A stretch of DNA of 64,000 nt. It comes from Streptomyces narbonensis. GTDB taxonomy: Bacteria > Actinomycetota > Actinomycetes > Streptomycetales > Streptomycetaceae. The stretch spans positions 62,001 to 126,000 of the forward strand of contig NZ_BMSF01000005.1 in the NCBI RefSeq assembly GCF_014649015.1. Direction: 5' to 3'. Numbering within the stretch: position 1 is the stretch's first letter; each line of letters opens with the position of its first letter. Of this stretch, positions 27,932 to 36,600 are shown one piece after another. The notes under the pieces were generated by a model. It saw nothing but the letters and a program-made list of their open reading frames with translations. It made no database searches and had not been told where the DNA came from. A program made the position numbers and the translations under genes.

Positions 27932-28016
27932 CGGATTCCTCCAGGTGGCGAGTGGTGGAAGGGAGTGCGCGTACGTCGTTGCCGAGGAGTCGCCGCAGGT
28001 GGCGGGGTCCGCGACG

Positions 28017-28628
28017 TCACGGCGCCGGTTCCGCGCCCGCGCAGCGCAGGGCCATGGCGACGAGTTCGACGAGGAGTTCCTCGGTGCTGCCCTCGTCGGG
28101 GGTGCCGAGCGGATCGACGAGGACCTCACCGATCGCCCCGGTGAGGGCGGCTGCGGTGACTCGCCCGTCCTGCGGAGGCAGCAGCCCCGCCGCCATGCCC
28201 TGCTCGACCGTCTCGGCGAACAGGGCCCGGTAGCGGAGGCGGTAGGCGAGCCGCTCGGCGCCGACGGCCGGCTCGGCCGGCGCGGCGAGGAGCGCGTACG
28301 CCAGACCGCGGTTCTCCAGGGCACGCCGGGCGAAGGTCTCGACGCCCCGGGCGAGGCGCTCGACGGGATCGCCCTCGGAGCGCAGCACCTCGCCGAGGAC
28401 CTCGACCTCGTGCCCGGAGGCACGCCGGAACACCTCGACGGCGAGCGCCGCCTTGGACGGGAAGTGCTGGTAGACCGAGCCGGCCGCGATCCCCGCCGCG
28501 TCGGCGACCGCCGTCACGGACGCCTGCGCCCAGCCGACCTCGGCGACGACCTCGGTCGCCCGGGCGACCAGATGGTCACGGGCGGATTCGAGCCGGCGAA
28601 TCTCTGCGGGGGTCTTGCGGTAGGCCAT
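28017..28628 (-). CDS. TetR family regulator
   Basis: 203 residues. Helix-turn-helix: ARDHLVARATEVVAEVGWAQASVTAVADAAGIAAGSVYQHFPSKAALAVEVF (about 15-68). The rest is helical. I chose the ATG at 28628 over one at 28676 because the DNA-binding domain starts shortly after it. Upstream of and codirectional with the AidB-like gene, which it may regulate. Confidence 0.92.
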   Translation of the reverse strand: MAYRKTPAEIRRLESARDHLVARATEVVAEVGWAQASVTAVADAAGIAAGSVYQHFPSKAALAVEVFRRASGHEVEVLGEVLRSEGDPVERLARGVETFARRALENRGLAYALLAAPAEPAVGAERLAYRLRYRALFAETVEQGMAAGLLPPQDGRVTAAALTGAIGEVLVDPLGTPDEGSTEELLVELVAMALRCAGAEPAP

Positions 28629-28790
28629 GGAAGAAGTGAAGCACCATTCAGAGCTTCCCGCCATGGCTGCGCACACCGACGAGGCATGTCAGAAGGAAGA
28701 AGGCGATGCGAGGTGATGCGTCTCAGTGCCCTGCTGGACAATGCCGTTCGTTCGGGCGGACCGGCCGCGCGCGGCCTCGGGGAAGGCCGC

Positions 28791-28855
28791 CTGCACCTGC
28801 ACCTGCACTGCACTGCACTGCACTTGCACTGCACCTGCACTGCACCTGCACCTGC
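28791..28855. repeat. CTGCAC/TGCAC microsatellite
   Basis: About 65 bases of mixed CTGCAC and CTGCA units in the gap between the DUF4139 operon and the TetR gene. No gene seen in 28629-28895. Confidence 0.85.
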
Positions 28856-28895
28856 TCCGGGCGGAACCGGGCGGTGCAGCCGGTGCGATATGAGG

Positions 28896-30494
28896 TCAGA
28901 GACCGGTGACCTTGGAGCTCGCCGACAACTCGTAGACCAGGGTGACCTTTCGGCGCCCCCCGGGCGGCAGGGCGACGTCCCAGCGGACGATGCCCTCGGC
29001 GTCGACCCCGTCCGGCGCCGGCGAGCACGCCTCCGCGCGCAGACGCACCTCCACCGCCGCGACCTCGGAGACCGGGATCCGCTCCCGCAGCGCGACCACC
29101 CGGTCTCCCTGCTTCCCGGGGCCGGAGAACCGCGACAGGTACAACTGGACCGTGCGCGTGACCACCGTCCGCTGGGTGATCCCGGTCGTGTCGCGCGTCT
29201 CCTCGGCCCGCCGGACGACCCGGTAGTCGTCGCGACTGCCGAAGGCCAGCTCGACGGGGGCGCCGGGAGCGGTGAACTCCAGCGTGCCCCGACCGCCGAA
29301 CCCGCCGTCGCGCACCAGGTCCACGGGACCGGCGAGCAGTGCGTGGCCGGAGAGGTTGTCGAACCGCACCACCTGGGTCACCAGGGGGGACAGCTCGGGT
29401 GAGCAGGCGTACTCCCGGTGCGCGGCCGTCGTGAAGACGGAGAGCGGTACGCGGTGGGCGCGCCCGTCACCCGGCACCGAGACCGGCGCGGGGGACCTCA
29501 GCACCCGTGCCTCGCCGCCGTCGTCCACCCCGGGCAGGCCGAGTACGGGAACCGGACCGAGACTCCCGATCTCCTCCTCGCGCAGCTCGACGTCGACGGT
29601 ACGGCGCTCCGCCGCCGAGCGGTCCTTGAGCGTCAGCCGGTCCTCGCCGAGCCGGGGCGGCTCGGTGGCCTGCGCCGAGCGGGCCGTCGACAGGGTCAGC
29701 TTCACGTCCGACCAGTCCTCGCCCGTGCGCTGCCAGACCGTCGCCTCGGTCTCCAGCGTCAGCGACGCCCCGTCGAGCGTGGCGCGGTAGGCGGGCCGCC
29801 AGAGCGCGCACGAGGTGAGATGGCCCAGCCGCAGGGTGGCCGGCCCGGCCACCGCAGCCTCCACGGTCAGCTCGACATGACCGACCAGCTCGGCGGGCTC
29901 CTCCTCGGCGAGCTCCATGGCCCGTCGGCAGGCACCGAGTTCGGTGGTGACGGCGGACAGGCGGGACTCGACGGTACGCAGCCGCTCACCGTGCTCGTCG
30001 CGCTCCTCGTCCACCCGGTCGAGCTCACGGGCCCAGCGGGGCCGCTCGCTCTCCCCGTGGCCCGTACCCTCGGCGATCTCCCGCAGGACGTCCGAGGCGA
30101 GGCGGCCGAGCAGGTCGAGCCGGGTGCGGAGCCGGTCGCGCCGCTGCTCCAGGGTGACCTGTTCCTCCACGAGGGCGTGGACGCGCAGGCGCAGGTCCGA
30201 GTCGTCGTCGGCCGAGGGCAGCGGGCCGCGCGGCGTCCAGTCGCGCACGAGCCGCACGTCGAGCACGGTCGGGGGCTGCGCGTGGGCGTGAGCCGGCTCG
30301 GCGGTCGGGTCAGGGTCGGCGGCCACCTCGGCGTGGAGGGTGCGGTCGACGGCCAGCGCGCTGACCGGTCCGAGGCGCAGCCGTTGGACCCCGGCCACCA
30401 GGTCGAGCACGGTGGAGCGCTCGACGTGGGCGCGGTCCTCGAGGCAGGTGACGGCGGTGACGGGGAGGGGGATCGGCTTGGGGTCCGTGGACAT
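28896..30494 (-). CDS. DUF4139 domain protein (mucoidy-inhibitor MuiA-like), short form
   Basis: 532 residues. N-terminal DUF4140-like part (VTCLEDRAHVERSTVLDLVAGVQRLRL), a coiled-coil region rich in Glu/Arg (about 110-215: RLRTRLDLLGRL, RVDEERDEHGERLRTVESRL), then DUF4139: LWRPAYRATLDGASLTLETEATVWQRTGEDWSDVKLTLSTARS, a strong hallmark. The C-terminus (GIVRWDVALPPGGRRKVTLVYELSA) is also typical. Function unknown; no signal peptide. Eight bases downstream of a second, longer DUF4139 gene, so the two are cotranscribed and may form a complex. Confidence 0.85.
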   Translation of the reverse strand: MSTDPKPIPLPVTAVTCLEDRAHVERSTVLDLVAGVQRLRLGPVSALAVDRTLHAEVAADPDPTAEPAHAHAQPPTVLDVRLVRDWTPRGPLPSADDDSDLRLRVHALVEEQVTLEQRRDRLRTRLDLLGRLASDVLREIAEGTGHGESERPRWARELDRVDEERDEHGERLRTVESRLSAVTTELGACRRAMELAEEEPAELVGHVELTVEAAVAGPATLRLGHLTSCALWRPAYRATLDGASLTLETEATVWQRTGEDWSDVKLTLSTARSAQATEPPRLGEDRLTLKDRSAAERRTVDVELREEEIGSLGPVPVLGLPGVDDGGEARVLRSPAPVSVPGDGRAHRVPLSVFTTAAHREYACSPELSPLVTQVVRFDNLSGHALLAGPVDLVRDGGFGGRGTLEFTAPGAPVELAFGSRDDYRVVRRAEETRDTTGITQRTVVTRTVQLYLSRFSGPGKQGDRVVALRERIPVSEVAAVEVRLRAEACSPAPDGVDAEGIVRWDVALPPGGRRKVTLVYELSASSKVTGL

Positions 30495-30502
30495 GGCGGG
30501 TG

Positions 30503-32626
30503 TCAGCTCCTGCGGTTGCCGCCGACCAGGGCCTTGCCGGTCGGGATGCGGATCTCGTAGCCGCCGTCGAGGGCGGTGGTGGCGCCTGCCGGCAGGTCGA
30601 CCCGCCAGAGGCGGGTGCCCGGCGCGTGGCGATCGGCCCCCGTGTCGGCCCCGGGTGCCGTCCAGTCGGCGCGTTCCTCGATCCGGACGTCGGAGTCGGA
30701 GGTGACCGGCACCCGCTCGTGGACTTCGACGGTGACGGGCCTCGCGAGCCCGTTGGCCAGCTCCACATGGACGCGGTGGTCGAGGACGGTGGTGTTGTTG
30801 CGCAGGCCCGCGGTCGACTCGTGGACGTTCGTGCGCCGCGTGACCCGGATGCCCTCGGCAGGCCCGAGCCCCACTCGGCGGACTCCGCCGGGCGCGAGCG
30901 TCGGCAGTGCGGCGGTCAGCAGGAAGTCGTCGTCGACGGTGACCTCCACCGGTCCCGCCAGGAGCGCCTGACGGGTGGAGTTGTCGAGGACCAGCGTCGC
31001 GTACACCGTCGGTTCCACGGACGGCACGCAGAGGTACTCGGTCCGCAGACCGACCGGGATCTCGCCGACGGTGACGGTGTGCCAGGTGCCGTCCGACGGG
31101 ATGTCGGCGCGGGCGGCGGCGTCGAAGCGGTGGTCGAAGGAGCCGGCCGACTCGCGGGGCCGCCTGGCATGACCGGGCAGCGGGAGTGCGGCCACCGTCT
31201 CGGCGCGCCGACGGTACTCGGCCGCCACGGGATCGAGCGGCGCGTCGGGGAACAGCCGGCCCCTGCGCGCGCCCTGCTCTTCGGGGCCGGACAGGACGAG
31301 GGAGGCGTAGTCGAGCTCGGCGCCGCTCGGCCGCGGCGGACCGTTCACCGGGGCCGGAGGGGGCGTCGGCGCGGCTCCGGCGGGCGCCGGCGCGGGTGCG
31401 CCGGGAGCCGAGGGCGCGGGCGGAGCCATGCGCGCCAGGGGAGCGGGGGCACCGGTGAAGGAGTCGCCGACGGAGCGCTGCCGCTCCGCCGAGGCCCCAC
31501 GGGGCGGGCCGCCGGGCGCGGGGAGCGCGCCGGGAGCACCGCCGTAAGCCTGCGGCATCGAGGGCATCGACGGCATCGACGGCGCGGGCGGCGGTGGGGG
31601 AGGCGTTGGGGCGGATCCGGGTGCGCCGCCGAGGGCCACCGCGCCCCAGCCCCCGGACCCGGCGACGGCCGGCCGGGGCCCCGCGGCGTCGTAACCCGAG
31701 AACAGGTCGGCGAGCCCCGCCGGAGGCTCGCGCCAGCCGGACGGCGCCGGCGCGTCCTGGCGGCGTCCGACGCGGATCGAGCGGAGCCGCGGCAGATCCG
31801 TACGGCGACGGAGATCGGCGGTGGCGAGGGCGACACGCACCCCGGTCCAGTCCTCACCGGTTCGCTGGGCGACAGAGGCGCGCAGCACCAGGCGCCCGGT
31901 GTCGTCGCCCTGACGGTGGCGGAGACGGTACGTGGGCACCCAGACGGCACCAGGCACCCCGTACTCCACCTCGACCTCGACGTCCCGCTCGATGTCAGGG
32001 TCAGCGCCGTCGTCACCTGCACCGGTCACGTCGAGGGTCAGGACCGCGCAGACCGAGGTCTCCACGTGCGCCGGCGGGGCGTCGGTGGAGGCCCGGTCGA
32101 GCCGGTCGGCGGCGACGGTCAGCTCGTGCTCGGCGACGCGCAGCGCCTCCTCCAGCTCGGCGAGGCGCGCGTGCTGCGCGGTCAGCCGGTCGTCGACGAA
32201 GTCGGCGAGCTCCAGCCAGGCATCGACCGGGGCCCTGCGGTGCGGGTCCTCGCGCTTGCGGGCGGGCGCGACGGGGCGGAGGGCCTGGACCTCGCCGATC
32301 CGGTTGAGCTGCCGGTCCCGGCGTCCCATCGCCGCCTCGTACGCGTCGCGCAGTCGCTCGACCTCGCGCCGCGCCGCGTCGGTCGTCCCGGTGCCCAGCG
32401 GCTCGGCCTCGACCTCCACCCGGGCCTCGGTGACCCGTACTCCGGCCGTTCCCCGGACGCGGGCCCGCAGCGAGCCGGGGTCCAGCGAGCGGGGCAGCCC
32501 CGTCACCCGTACCCGGCCGTCGGCGGGCACGGTGCCCCGGGCGAGACGGACGCAGAGCGCCCCCTGTGCGTACACGACGACCGAGTCGAGTGCCGACCCC
32601 CAGCGCCGTACTTCACCAGTCGCCAT
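30503..32626 (-). CDS. DUF4139 domain protein, long form with Pro/Ala/Ser insert
   Basis: 707 residues. Same architecture as the next gene: DUF4140-like N-terminus (LDSVVVYAQGALCVRLARG), a coiled coil (about 95-175), then DUF4139 with VWVPTYRLRHRQGDDTGRL and RTGEDWTGVRVALATADLRR. Between the DUF4139 halves a disordered stretch (about 310-415: PPPPPPAPSMPSMPSMPQ and Ala/Pro runs) interrupts the domain. The C-terminus ends LWRVDLPAGATTALDGGYEIRIP. The ATG at 32626 starts directly at the conserved domain. First gene of the two-gene operon. Confidence 0.85.
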   Translation of the reverse strand: MATGEVRRWGSALDSVVVYAQGALCVRLARGTVPADGRVRVTGLPRSLDPGSLRARVRGTAGVRVTEARVEVEAEPLGTGTTDAARREVERLRDAYEAAMGRRDRQLNRIGEVQALRPVAPARKREDPHRRAPVDAWLELADFVDDRLTAQHARLAELEEALRVAEHELTVAADRLDRASTDAPPAHVETSVCAVLTLDVTGAGDDGADPDIERDVEVEVEYGVPGAVWVPTYRLRHRQGDDTGRLVLRASVAQRTGEDWTGVRVALATADLRRRTDLPRLRSIRVGRRQDAPAPSGWREPPAGLADLFSGYDAAGPRPAVAGSGGWGAVALGGAPGSAPTPPPPPPAPSMPSMPSMPQAYGGAPGALPAPGGPPRGASAERQRSVGDSFTGAPAPLARMAPPAPSAPGAPAPAPAGAAPTPPPAPVNGPPRPSGAELDYASLVLSGPEEQGARRGRLFPDAPLDPVAAEYRRRAETVAALPLPGHARRPRESAGSFDHRFDAAARADIPSDGTWHTVTVGEIPVGLRTEYLCVPSVEPTVYATLVLDNSTRQALLAGPVEVTVDDDFLLTAALPTLAPGGVRRVGLGPAEGIRVTRRTNVHESTAGLRNNTTVLDHRVHVELANGLARPVTVEVHERVPVTSDSDVRIEERADWTAPGADTGADRHAPGTRLWRVDLPAGATTALDGGYEIRIPTGKALVGGNRRS

Positions 32627-33061
32627 GTGCTCCGCTCCCCGCCGCGTCGATGCCGACCGAAGCCTACGTCCCCGGCCGGGGAGGAGGGGCGGGGACCGGT
32701 GATGCCGACCGGAGACACCTGACGGCGGAGAGGGCCGCTCAGGGCGTCGGCGAGGGGCCGCGGACGACCAACTCGGCAGGGACGATGAGGCGTTCGCCGG
32801 GAACGGATCGCCCGCGAGGCCGGCAAGGAGCATCCGGGCGACACCCCGACAGGCGGCCGGGACCGCACGGGCACCCTGCTGGGACTCGACGGCAAGTACG
32901 CCGACGAGGCCGGACGTTCGAGCGTGGACCATACGCCGGTGCGGTCAGGCTCTGGGACCGCACCGGCACCACAGCGCAGAGCCGGATGGTCCCTGCCGAC
33001 TTCAGCCGGCCCTTGCCGACGTCAGCCGGTACCTGCTGGCTTCAGCCGATCCCTGCCGATC
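32627..33061. other. 435-base stretch without an intact gene
   Basis: Contains the LacI remnant (32739-32880) and, from about 32990, four degenerate copies of a 20-bp unit resembling CCCTGCCGACTTCAGCCGG that run into the 3' end of the chloramphenicol phosphotransferase gene. Confidence 0.6.
32739..32880 (-). pseudogene. LacI-family regulator C-terminal remnant
   Basis: On the minus strand two frames together spell the usual LacI C-terminus: VARMLLAGLAGDP in one frame, then GERLIVPAELVVRGPSPTP in the next, ending at 32739. LacI proteins commonly end in (E)RLVLPTELVVRGS. The helix-turn-helix and most of the ligand domain are missing, and a frameshift separates the parts. Confidence 0.55.
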
Positions 33062-33595
33062 TCAGCTGACCCTGGCGGCGATGACGCGCGCGCAGTCCAA
33101 GGACTCGGTGTGCGTCGTGTCCACCTCCAGGTCGTAGGACACGTCCTTGTGCACCGACTCCGCCTGGGTCGTCGCCATGCCCTGGACACGGTCTCCCCTC
33201 GCGATCTCCCGGCCGGCGGCGGTCGCGCTCGCGCACCGGACGCCCACCCACAGCACCGGCACGTCGCCGAGCGCCGTCCGCCACCGCTCCTGGGAGGCCG
33301 ATCCGCCGAGGAAGACGTCGTCGATGATGATCCGTGCGCCCGCGCGCGCCATCGTCGCGACGCCTTCCCGCCAGGCCGCCTCCAGCGCGAGGAAGTCCGC
33401 CCCGATGCTGACCCCGCCGTCCGCCGCGAACGCGATGCCGTCGTCCGAGGCCTGCATCCGCGCGGGCAGGGCGTCGACGAACGAGTCGCAGCCGAGAGCC
33501 AGCCAGGGATCGGGCAGCACCGATTGCAGACAGCGCACGATCCCGGACTTTCCCGAGCTGGAACCGCCGTTGAGGATGATCATTCGTGTCGTCAC
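33062..33595 (-). CDS. Chloramphenicol 3-O-phosphotransferase
   Basis: 177 residues, the size of S. venezuelae CPT. Uses ATP to phosphorylate the 3-hydroxyl of chloramphenicol, a self-resistance mechanism. The Walker A loop is [20 protein letters not shown] (Lys16), and Asp37 in GCDSF matches the catalytic Asp. [31 protein letters not shown] and [11 protein letters not shown] follow closely what I recall of the S. venezuelae enzyme. GTG at 33595 preferred ([11 protein letters not shown] start); an ATG four codons on is possible. Divergent from an AAC(6')-like gene. No chloramphenicol biosynthesis genes nearby. Confidence 0.9.
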   Translation of the reverse strand: MTTRMIILNGGSSSGKSGIVRCLQSVLPDPWLALGCDSFVDALPARMQASDDGIAFAADGGVSIGADFLALEAAWREGVATMARAGARIIIDDVFLGGSASQERWRTALGDVPVLWVGVRCASATAAGREIARGDRVQGMATTQAESVHKDVSYDLEVDTTHTESLDCARVIAARVS

Positions 33596-33719
33596 CGCGT
33601 CACAGTAGGCGTCGGGCGAGCCGTGCGAAACGCGTTTTCGCCGGGTGGACCCCCGCTGCGGGCCCTACTCTTCGTCGGGTACGACAGATGCCGTCCACGC
33701 CACCTGCGGAGCAGCACTG

Positions 33720-34298
33720 ATGATCACCTGGCGCAGGCTGGTCGAAGCCGACTTCCCTCAGGTGGGGGAGTGGCTGGCCCAGCCGCACGTCGCACGCTGG
33801 TGGAACCACGAGACCTCCCCCGAGGCCGTCGCGCGCGACTTCGGCCCGGCCGCCCGGGGCGAGGAAGCTTCCGAGGACCTGCTGGTCCTGCTCGACGGCC
33901 GGCCGATCGGCCTCGTCCAGCGCTGCCGCTTCGCCGACTTCCCGGAGTACGTGGCCGAGCTGGCGGCGGCCGGGGTCGACGTACCGGACGGTGCGATGTC
34001 CGTCGACTACCTGATCGGCGTTCCCGGCCTGACGGGCCGGGGCCTCGGAGCGGAGATGATCCGGGCGATCGTCTCGGCGACCTGGGCCGACCACCCCGCG
34101 AGCACCGCGGTCGTCGTGCCGGTCCACACCGCCAACCGCCCGTCCTGGCGGGCCCTGGAGAAGGCCGGCCTCCACCGCGTCGCCGAGGCGTCCCTCGAAC
34201 CCGACAACCCGATCGACGACCGCGCCCATTACGTGTATCGGATCGACCGCCCGACCGGCCCCTTCATCGGCAGCGCGAGCGAACCCGCTGAGTGGTGA
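33720..34298 (+). CDS. Aminoglycoside 6'-N-acetyltransferase-like GNAT
   Basis: 192 residues. Pattern of the AAC(6')-Ib/type I group: ITWRRLVEADFPQVGEWLAQPHVARWWNHETS at the N-terminus, VDYLIGVPGLTGRGLGAEMIRAIV (acetyl-CoA loop GRGLG), VVVPVHTANRPSWRALEKAGL (the N-x-R-S box) and a C-terminal YRIDRP. Would acetylate the 6'-amino group of aminoglycosides, but relatives that act on other amines exist, so the substrate is inferred. I chose the ATG at 33720 because the family starts R-R-L. Divergent from CPT with a 124-base gap. Confidence 0.75.
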   Translation: MITWRRLVEADFPQVGEWLAQPHVARWWNHETSPEAVARDFGPAARGEEASEDLLVLLDGRPIGLVQRCRFADFPEYVAELAAAGVDVPDGAMSVDYLIGVPGLTGRGLGAEMIRAIVSATWADHPASTAVVVPVHTANRPSWRALEKAGLHRVAEASLEPDNPIDDRAHYVYRIDRPTGPFIGSASEPAEW

Positions 34299-34302
34299 CG
34301 GC

Positions 34303-34455
34303 AATCGGATCGCTCCCGGGCCGTGCGTCGTCGATCGGATCGCCCCCCGGCCCGTCCGTCGTCAATCGGATCGCTCCCGGGCCGTGCGTCGTCGATCGGA
34401 TCGCCCCCCGGCCCGTCCGTCGTCAATCGGATCGCTCCCGGGCCGTCCGTCGGCT
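34303..34455. repeat. 61-bp tandem repeat, about 2.5 copies
   Basis: Each 61-bp unit is made of two related halves of about 30 bases starting AATCGGATCGCTCCCGGGCC and GATCGGATCGCCCCCCGGCC. It fills the gap between the AAC(6')-like gene and the lysR pseudogene. Confidence 0.9.
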
Positions 34456-34489
34456 ACCCGCGGCCCCGTGGCCGCCGTCCGTCCTCCGT

Positions 34490-35118
34490 CTACACGGACC
34501 GTCGCCCCGCCTCGGCGAGCGCTTCGAGCAGCGTGGTGAGGGCGGGGTGGCGGGGCGCCCCCTCGCGGACGGCCGCCTGGACGGTCCTGACCGGCGGGGG
34601 TTGCGCACCTTGCGCAGCACGACGTCCATACGGCGGCCGCCCGTGCCGAGCCGGGGGACGAGGCCGACGCCGAGACCCGCCGCGACGAAGCCCAGCGCGG
34701 TCGCGTAGTCCTCGCTGCCCGCAACGAAGTCCGGGCTGAACCCCGCCGCGGAGCACGCCCCGAGCACCACGTCGAGACACGGACCCTGAGGCTCGCTCCC
34801 GACCCACGGCTCGTCGGCGAGATCGGCCAGGTCAAGGACGCGCCGCGCGGCCAACGGGTGCCCCGGCGGCAGCGCGACGAGGTACTCGTCGTCGAGCAGC
34901 CGGACGAGGCGGAGGCCCGGGGCCGGGTCCTCGCGCGGCCGGACGACGACCGCGACGTCCGCGTCCCCCCGGGCGACCTCGGCCAGTGCCTCCTGGGGAT
35001 CAGCAGCGTGAGGTCGAGCCGGACGCCCGGGTGCTCCCGGCGGAGCCGGGCCAGCGCGGGGGCCACCAGCGCGGGACCGACCGACCCGAAGTAGCGGACC
35101 GCGAGGCTGCCGGTCCGG
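34490..35118 (-). pseudogene. lysR-type regulator pseudogene (no DNA-binding domain, two frameshifts)
   Basis: Minus-strand sequence spells most of a LysR effector domain across three frames: GSLAVRYFGSVGPALVAPALARLRREHPGVRLDLTL, a shift near 35000, then ALAEVARGDADVAVVVRPRED, DDEYLVALPPGHPLAAR, EDYATALGFVAAGLGVGLVPR, a second shift near 34590, then REGAPRHPALTTLLEALAEAG. The N-terminal helix-turn-helix of about 90 residues is gone: the sequence ends abruptly at about 35118, where the truncated eamA begins in the other direction. Not functional. Confidence 0.8.
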
Positions 35119-35125
35119 CCCGCCC

Positions 35126-36052
35126 TTGTGGGGGTCGACCTTCCTCTGGATCGAGCTGGCCCTGCGCGCCCTGTCCCCGCTGCAGGTCACGGTGGCCCGC
35201 TGCCTCCTCGGCGCGGGCACCCTGCTCGTCCTGTGCCTGGTGACCCGCCGGCACCTCCCGCGCGGCCGGGCCGTCTGGGGCCATGTCTTCGTGGCGGCCT
35301 TCTGGTGCAACGCCCTGCCCTTCGCACTGTTCAGCCTCGGCCAGCGGACCGTCGGCTCCGGACTGGCCGGAGTGCTGAACGCGACGACCCCGCTCTGGTC
35401 CCTGCTGCTCGGCCTCGCGCTCGGTACGGAGCGGGGGCTCCGCCCCGTCCGCGCGGGCGGCCTGCTGCTCGGCTTCGCCGGGGTGGTGGTGATCTTCGCG
35501 CCGTGGCAGGGCGCGGGGCAGGCCGGCTGGGGCGCCCTGGCCATCGTCGCGGCGGCGGCGAGCTACGCGGTCGGCTTCGCGTACATGGGCCGTCACCTCG
35601 TGGGGCGGGGCCACGCGACGCTCTCGCTCTCCGCGGCCCAGCTCCTCGCCGCGACCGCCCTGACCGGTCTGAGCCTGCCGCTCGGCGGCCGGCCGCCGGC
35701 CCACATCGCACCGGCGGGCCTGATCGCGGTCGTGGTCCTGGGGATCTTCGCCACGGGAATCACGTTCCACCTCACCTACCGGATCATCGCCGCCGAAGGC
35801 GCCACCAACGCCGCGACCGTCGGTTACCTGCTCCCCGTGGTGTCGCTGGTCCTGGGATTCGTGGTGCTGGACGAGCCCTTCAGCCCGCGTGCGGCGGCGG
35901 GCATGGTGATCGTGTTGGTGGGCGTGGGCATGACGCGCCGCCGGACTCCGGGAGACGCCGGGCCGCCCGCGCCCCGGGGCGACGCGCCCGCCGAAGCCTC
36001 GACCTCGTCCGGGACCCGACCGGAGCCTGCGAGGTGCGGAGTGCGGCACTGA
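35126..36052 (+). CDS. EamA/DMT-type transporter, probably 5'-truncated
   Basis: About 308 residues with nine to ten hydrophobic segments in two EamA repeats (LWGSTFLWIELALRALSP; GSGLAGVLNATTPLWSLLLGLALG; later NAATVGYLLPVVSLVLGFVVL, DEPFSPRAAAGMVIVLVGV). The family exports amino acids and metabolites. The frame opens inside the first helix: only a TTG at 35126, with no ribosome site, precedes WGSTFLWIE, where relatives have another 10-20 residues. The missing start and the broken divergent lysR share one junction, so it may be dead or poorly translated. Confidence 0.65.
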   Translation: MWGSTFLWIELALRALSPLQVTVARCLLGAGTLLVLCLVTRRHLPRGRAVWGHVFVAAFWCNALPFALFSLGQRTVGSGLAGVLNATTPLWSLLLGLALGTERGLRPVRAGGLLLGFAGVVVIFAPWQGAGQAGWGALAIVAAAASYAVGFAYMGRHLVGRGHATLSLSAAQLLAATALTGLSLPLGGRPPAHIAPAGLIAVVVLGIFATGITFHLTYRIIAAEGATNAATVGYLLPVVSLVLGFVVLDEPFSPRAAAGMVIVLVGVGMTRRRTPGDAGPPAPRGDAPAEASTSSGTRPEPARCGVRH

Positions 36053-36124
36053 GGCCGGCGGACGCGGGAGTCCTCCACCGGACAGCGCCGCGGTCGACCG
36101 ACCGCTGCCGGGATCGGAGCGAGG

Positions 36125-36574
36125 TCAGTCGGCGCCGAGGACCTCGGCGAGACGTACGACGGGGCGCCCCAACAATCCTCCTAGCACGGACTGTTGATGA
36201 TCTGTCAGGGGCGTCGTCACGGTCACCACCAGCACCACGTCCGCAGCGGCCTCCTCGCAGACCTCGGCGAGCTCGCGGACCTTGCCGCTGTTCAGCAGCG
36301 TGCGCGAGGAGTACGGAAGGGACATCTTCCGCACGCCGCCGGCCGAGACGCCGCGCCGCTGCACGATCCGCCCGACGACACGGGCGCCGCGCGCTGTCAG
36401 CCGTGCGTCCGCCGCGTCCATGAGCACGGCGTGCTGCTTCTCCTTCGCGGAGAAGTAGCCGACCAGGACGACGCGGGCCCCAGCAACCACCACAGGGGCG
36501 GCCGGCCGGCCGCCGGGAACCCGTCCCGTGCGCCGAGCCGGCGGGCGCCGACCGGGCCCTCGGAGCTGATGCAC
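36125..36574 (-). CDS. HflX N-terminal-domain-like protein without GTPase
   Basis: 149 residues. From about residue 33, ARVVLVGYFSAKEKQHAVLMDAADARLTARGARVVGRIVQRRG, followed by LNSGKVRELAEVCEEAAADVVLVV and LTDHQQSVLGGLLGRPVVRLAEVL, follows the N-terminal domain of HflX ribosome-associated GTPases (VGRxxQRRG, GKVxEL, L(S/T)xxQ). The linker helix and GTPase domain are absent: a stop follows where the domain ends. GTG start at 36574; a later start is possible. It could be a stand-alone ribosome-binding domain or a decayed hflX. I cannot tell which. Confidence 0.6.
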   Translation of the reverse strand: MHQLRGPGRRPPARRTGRVPGGRPAAPVVVAGARVVLVGYFSAKEKQHAVLMDAADARLTARGARVVGRIVQRRGVSAGGVRKMSLPYSSRTLLNSGKVRELAEVCEEAAADVVLVVTVTTPLTDHQQSVLGGLLGRPVVRLAEVLGAD

Positions 36575-36600
36575 GCCCGCAGGCTACGCGCGCCGCCGCC

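Noticed and set aside
28791..28855. Direct-repeat region as a replication or transfer origin
   Set aside because: Simple CTGCAC microsatellite without AT-rich DNA, DnaA boxes or a nearby rep gene.
29418..32722. Long plus-strand frames opposite the DUF4139 operon
   Set aside because: Arg/Gly/Pro-rich antisense shadows; the minus-strand frames carry the DUF4139 motifs.
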